DNA from: Streptococcaceae bacterium
GTDB taxonomy: Bacteria > Bacillota > Bacilli > Lactobacillales > Streptococcaceae
Assembly (NCBI GenBank): GCA_902836505.1
Contig: CADFQU010000002.1
Location: 1-22,018, forward strand
Length of the DNA: 22,018 nucleotides
Reading direction: 5' to 3'
A model generated the notes under the pieces. The model was given only the letters and a program-made list of their open reading frames with translations. It did not search any database and had not been told where the DNA came from. Both the position numbers and the translations under genes were made by a program. This document shows positions 5,958 through 14,500 of the stretch, one piece after another (position 1 is the first letter of the stretch; every line of letters starts with the position of its first letter).

Positions 5958-6833
5958 ATGCACTATACAATTACGATACCAAGCTCCTTGCCCGCCATGA
6001 CGGTCAAAGAGGCCCTTGAAGATTACTTTCTCATCCCACGAAAGATTCGTCATTTTTTGCGAACCAAAAAACATGTCCAAGTCAATGGGGAGACTGTCCA
6101 TTGGCAATCGATGCTTGAGGCTGGTGACCAACTCACCCTCACCTTTGATCCGGAAGATTATGAAGAAAAGGAGCTCCTAGCAGGAGATGCTAGCCTGGTC
6201 CAAGCCCTCTATGAAGATGAGCACCTCATCATCGTGAACAAACCGGAAGGCATGAAAACGCACGCCAATCAACCAGATGAAATCGCCCTTCTTAATCATG
6301 TCTCCACTTATGTCGGGAAGACCTGTTATGTAGTCCATCGCTTAGACAAGGAAACCAGTGGGGCTCTTGTCTTTGCCAAGAATCCTTTTGTTTTACCCGT
6401 CCTGAATCGGCTTTTAGAAGACAAGAAAATCCAACGAGACTATTGGGCCTTAATCCTAGGCAGTTTACCCAAAAAGCAGCTGGTTTATAAGGACAAATTG
6501 GGACGAGATCGCCACGATCGACGCAAGCGTATTGTCGATCCTCGAAAGGGCCTCTATGCGGAAACCCATGTGACTAGCTTAAAGACTTTCAAGCGCACCA
6601 GCTTAGTCAACTGTCAGCTCCAGACAGGTCGCACCCACCAGATCCGCGTCCACCTCTCTCATCATGGCCATCCGATCGTGGGCGACCCTCTCTATAACCC
6701 AGAAAGAGCACCTCGTCTCATGCTCCATGCCCACTGCTTGCGACTCACCCACCCCTTTACCTTAGAAAAAATCCAAGTTGAAGCTCCTTCTCCAAGTTTT
6801 GAAAAGGGATTAAAAGAGCAGACATCTCCATAG
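5958..6833 (+). CDS. RluA-family RNA pseudouridine synthase
   Basis: 291 aa. An N-terminal S4-like RNA-binding region (about 15-65, with RKIRHFL and HVQVNGE) precedes the catalytic domain. The catalytic motif is H127-R-L-D-K-E-T-S-G with D130 as the nucleophile. The conserved GRTHQIRVHL (224-233) and GDPLYN turns are present. The enzyme isomerises uridine to pseudouridine in structured RNA. RluA, RluC and RluD-type targets cannot be separated by eye, so no symbol is given. There is no Shine-Dalgarno before the ATG; the preceding bases are pyrimidines and then the -10 box, so translation is probably leaderless. A downstream ATG (residue 14) lacks a good site too, and the N-terminal strand ITIP fits the family. 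Divergent from pbp2A. Confidence 0.93.
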   Translation: MHYTITIPSSLPAMTVKEALEDYFLIPRKIRHFLRTKKHVQVNGETVHWQSMLEAGDQLTLTFDPEDYEEKELLAGDASLVQALYEDEHLIIVNKPEGMKTHANQPDEIALLNHVSTYVGKTCYVVHRLDKETSGALVFAKNPFVLPVLNRLLEDKKIQRDYWALILGSLPKKQLVYKDKLGRDRHDRRKRIVDPRKGLYAETHVTSLKTFKRTSLVNCQLQTGRTHQIRVHLSHHGHPIVGDPLYNPERAPRLMLHAHCLRLTHPFTLEKIQVEAPSPSFEKGLKEQTSP

Positions 6834-6895
6834 GGACAAGTGACTGAGGCTCCTAATCTAGTGGACTAGAAGAAGCTTTCAGATTGAAGATAAAG

Positions 6896-7031
6896 TCATT
6901 TTAGAAACTTTCCTTAGGTGAGTACGGAGGTTAGGTGAAATTATCCAGTGGATGATTTCAGCAATCCAGGAAGTTCCATGACTAAAAATAAAAGTCAATT
7001 TTGAAAATCATCTAGCTGTTTTGTGTAAAAA
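6896..7031. repeat. Short form of the structured intergenic element
   Basis: It shares with the 3148-3408 element an identical 26-bp block (6903-6928) and an identical 14-mer (6970-6983). Between them is a different hairpin: an 11-bp stem with one G-T pair (6936-6946 with 6950-6960, loop AGT) in place of the 7-bp GAACTTC/GAAGTTC hairpin. After the 14-mer, the 200-odd bases of the long form are missing. An AAATCATC block followed by a TTTTGTGTAA-like end resembles what follows the long form at 3435-3479. The stretch 6834-6895 before it holds only a small palindrome and no gene. Confidence 0.65.
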
Positions 7032-7052
7032 GTAAGATTGTATACATCTAAA

Positions 7053-7080
7053 AGAGGCTGGGACAAAAGTCCTAGCCTCT
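7053..7080 (-). terminator. Terminator of the adcAII-pht operon
   Basis: A 12-bp stem with one G-T pair (7053-7064 with 7069-7080, four-base loop) is followed on - by a short T run (7052-7049). It is the right arm of a larger repeat and lies about 190 nt past the pht stop codon. Confidence 0.65.
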
Positions 7081-7224
7081 CAATTGTCTTTGGATTATCG
7101 AACAAGACGCAGTGGTTGAGTGGGCTCTACTACGCTGATTTCATCAGCTTTTACAGCCCTACTCAACTGTGCGGAGGTGGGACGACGAAATCGAATTCTA
7201 ACGAATTACCGATTTCTGTCCCAC
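7053..7224. repeat. Hairpin-rich streptococcal intergenic repeat
   Basis: Three consecutive folds: the GGCTGGGAC-type hairpin (7053-7080); a TTGAGTGGGCT/AGCCCTACTCAA stem with one bulge (7116-7166) capped by GCTGA/TCAGC; and GTGGGAC/GTCCCAC (7177-7183, 7218-7224) enclosing GAAATCG/CGATTTC and AATTC/GAATT. I recall very similar 'GGCTGGGACAAAAGTCC ... GTCCCACTC' sequences between genes in many streptococcal genomes. A 72-codon frame over it is not credible as a gene. Confidence 0.7.
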
Positions 7225-7267
7225 TCTCTTTTCTGTTATTTCTACATCAGTCCTAGTCCGTCGTTTC

Positions 7268-10200
7268 TTAACTTGTGACTGGGCTGACTTCTATTTTTTC
7301 TGACTCTGTAGATGGAGTCTGAGCAGGATCTGAAGTTTCTTCCTTATTCAGATTAGGATCGCTCGTGGCAGGACTTTGAGGGGCTGGAGTTGCTTTGTCT
7401 GCTTCCACCACTGCTGTCGATGGAGCCGCTAGCAAATCATCTCGAAGGGCTTGGATCGCTTGTAGCAAGGCTTTCTTGTCGCTCTTTGGATCAGCTAGTT
7501 GATCAAAGAGAGCTTCTAAGCGTTCAAACTGAGCATCACTGGCTCCCTTTTCGACCAATTGTTGGTGGAGAGCGATCAACTGGTTATAAATCTCTTGATA
7601 GAGATCTACGTTTCCAAGTTTTGGTTCTTCTGTTTTCTTTTGCTTTTGTTGTTCAATTGTTTCACCAACTTCACGCAAAAGAGCTTTCCCAGCAGTCAAG
7701 GCCTTGTCATCATCTGGCTCTTGGCGCACCTGTTCCAAACGTTCTCCAAAGGCAGGACGCTTGCTTTCTTCTACTTGTGGCAAAAGAGAGCTGATTTGTT
7801 CAAGAAGGACTGTCAAGAGACTAGAGCGTTGACGGGACTCTGTCTTTTCATCCAAGTCACCATAGACCCCTTTGAGGAAGTCATAGACAGCTAGATTATA
7901 GGATGGAGCATCGGCTCCCTTTTGATCCAGAACGGTTTTGTCAATTGGATAGGTTGGAGCATTTTCTTGGGACAGTAGCTGGTCAATCGCTTGCTTAGCT
8001 TGGTAGAGTTCCATGAAATGGGCTTTTGAGTCCCAAGCTTCTTCAAAGGCCTGAGCCCGGTAAAGCTTCAAAGCAAGGTCTGCTGCTGTCGCCCGCAATT
8101 CCGGTGTCAAGCGCGCATCGCTTAAACTTTGGTAGAAATACTTGAGGTAGTCCACCGAAGTCACACCAGTCCGATCTTGCATCTCCTGAATGGCTTGGAG
8201 CAATTTTCCTTCTTGCTCCAATCGTTGACTATCCTTGGCCGTATAGGCTTCCTGTAACTGAGCAACGAGGCTTTCTTTCTTGAGTTGGAAGGCTTCGGTA
8301 TCTAGCAAGCGAACTTGTTCTAATAATTCCTGGTAGCGACGGTCCAAGGCTGTTTCTTCTTTCGGTTTGACTTCCTGGGTCGCGTGGATATATTCCTTGT
8401 CAACTTGGTCAAGACTAGCCAAGTAGCCTGCTGTCGAATTGCTTGGGAAGTTTTTAACAGTTTCTAAGAATTGCCCCAAGTTCAACTCAATCCGTCTTTG
8501 TTGCAGAGGGTCTGAAGCGTATAAAGTCCGACTTTCTGCTAGGAGTTGGTTAACCTTGTCCTCTACAGCTTTCTGGTCCAAGTCACCTTTCTGGTAAGCT
8601 GCTTGGATGGTCGGTAGACGGTGAGCCAAGTAGTCCGCCAAGCCTGCTGAGCGCACCTTGATATAGTGGTTATGGTCTCCATGCGGAATGACAAACTGAC
8701 CATTCTCGATTTGCATCGTATATGGCGAAATACCGGAGCGAAGTGCTGTTGCATAGAGCTCGTTGATAAAGTCTAGCTCAGGATTTCCTGTTTCAAGTGG
8801 AATCCGGACATGTTCCTTACGAACTGCATAAGGGTGGATATGGGTTGGATCGTATTCTTGGTCTGGATTGTTAAAGACAAAGAAACCATTGGAAATCTTG
8901 ATGGCTTCCCGAGGGACGCCGTAAGTCTGGCTAATGTACTGGATTTTTTCTTCATCCGAAGCATCGCGCGAATAGGTCGCCACATCATCTGTCAGTGGTT
9001 GACCCTTGTCCTCTTCCTTCTTACCAGCCAACACCGCCTCTGCAGCTGCGATCTCTTGAGGAGAAAGATCCTTCTTGTAGAAGTAATGGGCATGGTCTCC
9101 GTGAGCGACCATATAGCCCTCGTCATCCTTGCTGATGACCTGATCTGCATGGAAACCATGATCATGTTCGCCTTCATGATGATGGTCATGATCGGCTTCA
9201 TGGTCCTCATGGTCATGCTTGTGATGAGGATCCTCCTTCTCATGGTCGTGGTCCTGATCGACTGGTTTTGTATCTGGACTTGAAGGTTGAGTTGGCTTTT
9301 CTTCAGTTGCGCTAGCCCCAGTTTGAGAACGGAGGATTTGGTACTGCCGTGCCAATTCCCGCTCTAAAGGCGAAAGCACACTATAAGGGATGAAATGGAA
9401 GTGATCTCCATGCGGATACACCACTCCTTGCTCTGTCCATTTGCTAATCTTACTTGGGTCAAAGACAGAACCATCCGACTCAACGTGGCGCTCTGAAAGC
9501 GGAGTATGCTGTAACTCTTCCTGAAGACTTTCCAGACTTCGTCCGTCTGTCGTCACTGTTGGGTGGGGAAGAGGAGTGGAGAGCGCTGGAGTGACAGGCG
9601 CTGGAATCGGCTGATTCGGATTAACCGGTGCAGTCAGCTGGATAGAAGGGGGCAATACAGGTTTTACCTCATTTTTCCCACCTCTACCATTTAAGATAGA
9701 TAAGGCAGCAGCTAATTCTCCAGCTGATAAGGCGCTCTTCGGAATAAAGTGGTAATGTCCACCATGAGGCACGATAAATCCATCTCCAGCATCAGAAATC
9801 ACATCCCCAGGATGGAAGACATAGCCATCATCTGTCCGATAGCCACCTTGGCTCGGCTTGACTCCTGCTGTTAGACTAGCGACTGTTTTCCCTTCTCGTA
9901 GGGCCTGACTCGGCTGACTGAAGTCACGAGTTTGCCCAGCTTTTTGGGCACCCTCTTTCGAGCCTGAAACCAGCTCTCCTTTTTTCTGTTGGGCAATTTC
10001 TTCCACCGAACGGACATTCAGTGTATGTTGCGGATCAGTTAGGTAAAGGTAGTAGGCTCCATCCTTCTTGATAATATAGCCATCTCGCACCTGTGTGACA
10101 ATGTCCGATTGCTGCAGTTGGTAAGAAGGATCCCGTAAAATCAGCTCCTCACTAAAAATCGCATCGTAAGAGACCTTGCCATTGTAGTAATGGAAATGAT

Positions 10201-10462
10201 CTCCGTGGGAAGTCACAAAGCCCTCATCAGAAATCTTGACCACAATCTGCTCTGCCTGAGTCTTTTCCTTCGAGTTGACGGATTCAATGCTTTCTTCCTG
10301 TTTGTTTGAGTTGGTAGCTGACTTTTTCTTGTCTCCTTGTAAATACTGCACCTGATTCTGACTCTTTTTGTCTTCCTTGACTGGTGCTTGCTGACTTAAG
10401 GCGTAGGCACATAAACCCAGACCTAGGGTTGCTACTAATCCGATTGTTCCTTTTTTCTTCAT
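7268..10462 (-). CDS. Pneumococcal histidine triad (Pht) family surface protein
   Basis: 1064 aa, slightly longer than PhtE. The N-terminal signal/anchor ends near C18 (LGLC), a poor lipobox but similar to other Pht proteins. Five HxxHxH zinc-binding triads are visible: H86-H91, H233-H238, H351-H356, H454-H459 and H594-H599, most in an HGDHxH context. A degenerate HIHPY lies at 541-545. Between triads three and four, residues 404-438 form an extra His/Asp/Glu-rich stretch with more than a dozen histidines. From about 650 to 990 the protein is Gln/Glu/Leu-rich and helical with no triads, and the tail is Pro/Ser/Thr-rich. Pht proteins bind zinc, support AdcAII-dependent uptake and bind host factors. 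The gene starts 8 nt after adcAII; its Shine-Dalgarno (CAGGAG) overlaps the adcAII stop, so the two form an AdcR-controlled operon. Confidence 0.94.
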   Translation of the reverse strand: MKKKGTIGLVATLGLGLCAYALSQQAPVKEDKKSQNQVQYLQGDKKKSATNSNKQEESIESVNSKEKTQAEQIVVKISDEGFVTSHGDHFHYYNGKVSYDAIFSEELILRDPSYQLQQSDIVTQVRDGYIIKKDGAYYLYLTDPQHTLNVRSVEEIAQQKKGELVSGSKEGAQKAGQTRDFSQPSQALREGKTVASLTAGVKPSQGGYRTDDGYVFHPGDVISDAGDGFIVPHGGHYHFIPKSALSAGELAAALSILNGRGGKNEVKPVLPPSIQLTAPVNPNQPIPAPVTPALSTPLPHPTVTTDGRSLESLQEELQHTPLSERHVESDGSVFDPSKISKWTEQGVVYPHGDHFHFIPYSVLSPLERELARQYQILRSQTGASATEEKPTQPSSPDTKPVDQDHDHEKEDPHHKHDHEDHEADHDHHHEGEHDHGFHADQVISKDDEGYMVAHGDHAHYFYKKDLSPQEIAAAEAVLAGKKEEDKGQPLTDDVATYSRDASDEEKIQYISQTYGVPREAIKISNGFFVFNNPDQEYDPTHIHPYAVRKEHVRIPLETGNPELDFINELYATALRSGISPYTMQIENGQFVIPHGDHNHYIKVRSAGLADYLAHRLPTIQAAYQKGDLDQKAVEDKVNQLLAESRTLYASDPLQQRRIELNLGQFLETVKNFPSNSTAGYLASLDQVDKEYIHATQEVKPKEETALDRRYQELLEQVRLLDTEAFQLKKESLVAQLQEAYTAKDSQRLEQEGKLLQAIQEMQDRTGVTSVDYLKYFYQSLSDARLTPELRATAADLALKLYRAQAFEEAWDSKAHFMELYQAKQAIDQLLSQENAPTYPIDKTVLDQKGADAPSYNLAVYDFLKGVYGDLDEKTESRQRSSLLTVLLEQISSLLPQVEESKRPAFGERLEQVRQEPDDDKALTAGKALLREVGETIEQQKQKKTEEPKLGNVDLYQEIYNQLIALHQQLVEKGASDAQFERLEALFDQLADPKSDKKALLQAIQALRDDLLAAPSTAVVEADKATPAPQSPATSDPNLNKEETSDPAQTPSTESEKIEVSPVTS

Positions 10463-10470
10463 TCTTCTAC

Positions 10471-11397
10471 TTACTCCTGTAATTCTTTCGCTAAGCTAGC
10501 CATATTTTCTTCTAGGTTCTCCAAGAAATCTTTGTTATTTTCTGGATCTGCTTCGAGAGGATCCAAGACCTTCACTTTTGCCCCTGTCGCCTTGGCAATG
10601 CTATCGGCCACCTTAGACGAGGTATGCTTCTCAACAAAGATGGTTTGAACTTGATAGTCCTTGACAAACTGCTGAATCTCAGCCAATTGACGGGCTGTTG
10701 GTTCCTGCTCAGGCGAGATCCCTGCGATCCCTAATTGTTTCAAGCCAAAGCGCTTGGCTAGATAAGAGAAGGCTGTATGCTGAGTCACGAAGGTCTTTTG
10801 TGTCGCTTTTTCAAAGAGAGGCTGGTATTTATCCACCAAGGCCTCACAGCGTTTTTCAAGCTTTTGGGCATTGGCCTCATAATAACTTCTGTTCTCCGGA
10901 TCAATGTCTCCCAACTCTTTGGCGATAATCTTTCCTTCTTCGGCAACTTTTAGTGGATCCATCCAGGTATGAGGGTCATACAAGTGTTTTGCATCTTTAT
11001 CTTCAATATCCTCTAAGCCAGAGACCTTATCCAATTCCATTCCTTTGCTGGCTTCGATGACCCGCAGTTTCGAGTCTTGCAAGCTAGGATCTAGACGTCC
11101 AGCCCAAGATTCGAGCGTTTGAGAATGGTAGACGAAAACATCCGCATCATAGATCTGGGCTGTCTCCTTGGCCGAAGGTTCGTAATCATGAATCCCAGCA
11201 CCTGACTGAACCATCCAAACCTCGTTTCGATCGCCTGAAATTTCCTTCACCAGGGAATAGACAGGGTAAAAACTCGTCACAATTTTGAGCCCCTTTTTAG
11301 TAGAGCCAGCTCCCGAACTCCTCTGGCTCCCACAAGCCACTAGCAACAAAAGGCAGATGAATGCAATTCCCAAGGCCCTTAGTCTCCTCCCAAACAT
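10471..11397 (-). CDS. adcAII: Zinc-binding lipoprotein AdcAII (Lmb family)
   Basis: 308 aa solute-binding protein of the cluster A-I (ZnuA-like) type. The lipobox is L-V-A-C with C22. Predicted zinc ligands by alignment to the pneumococcal protein from memory: H70 (SGAGIHDYEPSA), H143 (DPHTW), H207 (VTQHTAF) and E282 (DPLEADPE), all present. It hands Zn2+ to the AdcCB ABC transporter, not encoded in this window. It lacks the C-terminal ZinT-like domain and the His-rich loop of AdcA, as expected for AdcAII. The related Lmb of group A and B streptococci is linked to laminin binding. Shine-Dalgarno AAAGGA is 7 nt upstream of the ATG. The gene is first in an operon with pht and should be repressed by Zn-AdcR through the boxes at 11419-11454. 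Confidence 0.96.
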   Translation of the reverse strand: MFGRRLRALGIAFICLLLLVACGSQRSSGAGSTKKGLKIVTSFYPVYSLVKEISGDRNEVWMVQSGAGIHDYEPSAKETAQIYDADVFVYHSQTLESWAGRLDPSLQDSKLRVIEASKGMELDKVSGLEDIEDKDAKHLYDPHTWMDPLKVAEEGKIIAKELGDIDPENRSYYEANAQKLEKRCEALVDKYQPLFEKATQKTFVTQHTAFSYLAKRFGLKQLGIAGISPEQEPTARQLAEIQQFVKDYQVQTIFVEKHTSSKVADSIAKATGAKVKVLDPLEADPENNKDFLENLEENMASLAKELQE

Positions 11398-11418
11398 GTA
11401 TAAATCCTTTCTTTTTTC

Positions 11419-11454
11419 TTAATCGGTTCATTAAACAGTTAATTAACTAGTTAA
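11419..11454 (-). promoter_or_regulatory. Tandem AdcR operator (one perfect box, two graded copies)
   Basis: The known AdcR consensus is TTAACNNGTTAA. TTAACTAGTTAA at 11443-11454 matches perfectly and touches the -10 of the adcAII promoter. Directly adjoining it, with no gap, are TTAAACAGTTAA (11431-11442, one mismatch) and TTAATCGGTTCA (11419-11430, two mismatches). Zinc-loaded AdcR binding here would block transcription initiation. Confidence 0.9.
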
Positions 11455-11482
11455 TGATAACGCTAATTTTTTAGTTTGTCAA
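11454..11482 (-). promoter_or_regulatory. adcAII-pht promoter
   Basis: TTGACA (11482-11477), 17 nt, TATCAT (11459-11454) on -, a strong sigma-A promoter. The AdcR boxes begin at the last base of the -10 and extend over the start site. Confidence 0.9.
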
Positions 11483-11509
11483 GAATTTTTTGTATTTTTT
11501 ATCACACAG

Positions 11510-11534
11510 AAAAAAGAGGCCCATAGGGGCCTCT
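11510..11534 (-). terminator. Terminator of the Cna-B adhesin gene
   Basis: A perfect 8-bp GC-rich stem (AGAGGCCC 11515-11522 with GGGCCTCT 11527-11534, 4-nt loop) is followed on - by six T. It stands between the adhesin stop codon and the adcAII promoter, so it insulates the zinc operon. A second inverted repeat (CTTGATTA 11543-11550 with TAATCAAG 11563-11570) lies between the stop codon and this terminator. Confidence 0.9.
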
Positions 11535-11578
11535 TCTATTCTCTTGATTAGTTAGACAAGATTAATCAAGCCTTGCGC

Positions 11579-14500
11579 TTATTTTTTCTTCTTTTTAAGG
11601 AGATAAGCTGCACCGCTTGCGACTACAAAGGCTAATACCAAGCTAATCAAGGATATGGTGCTACCAGTGCTTGGCAAGATACCAACCTTCTTACCTGGTT
11701 TTTTAGGTTCTGGTGTCACTGGCTCTGTTGGTTCATGTTTATTGGTCAGAACAACATTACCTTGACCATCATCTGTTTTCGTCACTTGGTAACCGGTTGG
11801 AACATCGACTTCTTCCACCGTATAGGTGACAGCTTTGCCCTTGACATGTTTGTCTAGATCCGCAAAGGTATGAGTCCACTTGTTCTCAGCTGACAACTCA
11901 ATGACGTCACCAGACTTCTTACCGTCCGCATATAGCTGCACTTTCACACTCTTCGGACGAAGACCATCTTTGTCCTCTTGGTCATCCCACTGTTTGGTTA
12001 CAGAGAGGGTGGTCTTACCTGGAGTGTGCGTATTGGTAATAGTATAGCTTTCTTGGTCAATGCTTGGTGAATAGCCATTAACCTCTTCTTCTTGAAGAGT
12101 GTAGACGATTTCCTTGCCATCCTTAAACTTAGGAAGGCCAGTAAAGGTTTCTTTCCAATCGGTCTCGCTTGTAATATCTTTGCGAGCCACTTCTCCACCA
12201 TTGGCTAGAAGTTTCACAGTGATCTTAGCCGGACGAAGACCGTCTTGGTTGTCATTGTCCACCCAGATCTTAGTGACTGGAATATCTACCGTACTTGGAG
12301 TGTGCGTGTTGGTCAAGACGATATCGCCTTTTTCCTTGCTCTCTTCTGTTACGGTGTAACCTTCAGGGACTGCCACTTCTTTCACAGAATAGTGAATCTC
12401 TTGTCCGTTTGCTTTTTCAGCAAGTTTCTCAAAGGTATGAGTCCATTTATTGTCAGCTGACAAGACAACTTCCTTGCCTAGCTTTTCATCACCCGCATAC
12501 AATTGGACGCGAATTTCTTTTGGACGAAGGCCATCTTGGTTATTAGCATCATCCCATTTCTTAGTGACCTTGACCTGAGTGACAGCTGGTTCATGCTTAT
12601 TGGTCAAGATAGGATGTGTTGGATCCTTGTCATCAATTGAAAGAGTGTAGCCTTCTGGGACATTCTCTTCTTTCACAGTGTAGTGAATAGCCTTACCGGA
12701 TGCTTTTTTATCAAGGTTTTCAAACGTTCCTTGCCACTGATTCGCTTCTGACAATTCAAGGGTCTGGTCTGTAGCAACCCCATCTTTATAGAGTTTGACC
12801 GTAATCGTCGCTGGGCGAAGACCATCTTGGTTATTGGCATCGTCCCATTTCTTGGTTACTTGAACTTTCGTCTTAGAAGGAGTGTGCGTATTGCTAATCA
12901 CTACTTGACCCGGGTTCGTAGCTTCTACAGTTTGAGTATAGCCTTCTGGAACTTCTGTTTCTTTCACGGTATACTGAACAGCTTGACCAGCTTTTTTCTC
13001 ATCCAAATCAGAGAAGGTGTAAGTCCAGTCGTTGTCTGCAGAAAGTTCTACCTCTTTACCTGATTTTTGATCATTAGCATAGAGTTGAACCTTGATGCTC
13101 TTCGGACGAAGGCCATCTTGGTTTTCTGCATCAACCCACTTCTTGGTTACTGTTACACTTGTTTTACCTGGTTTGTAGCTGTTGGTAATCGTCGAACCTT
13201 CGATAACTGTTGAGTAGTTAGCAACTGTATCTTCTGTTACCGTATAGACTAGTTTTTGACCATTCTTGTAGACTGGTAAATCAGTGAAGCTATGGCTCCA
13301 TGTATCTCCCTCGCCAGATAGAGTGGCTGTTTGCACTTCCTCTCCATTTGCTAGGAGATGGACCGTGATGGTTGACGGACGGAGGCCGTCTTGATTTTGA
13401 GCATCATCCCAAACTTTTTTCACGCTTACTTCTGTAGTTTCAGGAGTACGCTTATTGGTGATCGTTGCTTTTCCATCGACAAACTGTGCTTCTTGACTAT
13501 CAGTTGTATAATGAGTTGGTACGTTGACTTCTTTAACGGTATAGGTAATCACCTTGCCGTCTTTATCTTTATCTGGAAGATTGTTAAAGGTTACTTTCCA
13601 GTCATTTCCTGCTGAAAGGGCTACTGGTTTCCCTTCTGCTTTTCCATTTTTGTACAATTGGAACTCAATGGATTCTGGGCGAAGACCTTCAACGTTGTCT
13701 TGGTCATCCCAAACTTTAGAAGCTTCCAGATCGATATAATGAATATCTTTCTCATTTGCAATCACTTTTGGTGATGCTTTTGAACCAGTCGCTTCGCCAT
13801 CAATCGTCACATGGTAGAGCTGTTGATCCGCATCGTAGGTCACAAGGACTGCATGTTCTGTCTCATCCAACTTGTAGTTGTCTGGAGCTTTAGTCTCTTT
13901 AAGCGTGTAAGTTCCTTCTGTTAGGGTGGTGAAGGCAAGATCGCCATCCTTATCAGAAACTTGAGTCGCAAGAACAGCACCAGTAGCATCTGACAAGGTG
14001 AACTCAGCACCTGCTAATCCTTTGCTAGTATCGTCTTTATCAACCTTCTTCACATGGAAGCTTGCTGCGAAGATTTGAGACGTTACGGTGTTGGATTCGC
14101 GATTCCCTTCATGTCCCTTCGCCTTGTAACCAAATTGGTTATGGGCTTGTACGACACCTGAACGGCCACCATTGTCCTTGTTATCTTCTGTACGTTCTAG
14201 CATCAATTGCTTAACTTGGTCTGTCAATTCACTTGGATTAACAACAGGTACAGCAATATCTACTTGGCTACGTGCACCAATCGTGGTTCCTTCATTGGCA
14301 ACGACCTTAATTCCTGTTACTTTACTATAGTCTGTGACATCTGCTGTCCAAATATCTCTATCTGCCGCTTGTGCCATGGTACTAGCTGTAACAGTGGTGT
14401 CCGTTGTGTAGTATGCTGTCCACCCTTCCGGTGCAGTGATCGGACCGCGAAGACTAACTGTGTATTCTGTCTTACGGGCTGAAGCATCAAGTGTATTGAC

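Noticed and set aside
6856..6873. TCTAGT/ACTAGA palindrome after the pseudouridine synthase gene, considered as its terminator
   Set aside because: The loop would be only two bases and no T run follows.
7038..7256. 72-codon frame on + in the pht-side intergenic region
   Set aside because: It runs straight across three hairpins of a repeat, has no ribosome site, and its composition is not protein-like.
8810..9283. 157-codon frame on + within pht
   Set aside because: Shadow of the His-rich coding region (repeated cat/gtc codons read in antisense as Met/Val-rich nonsense).
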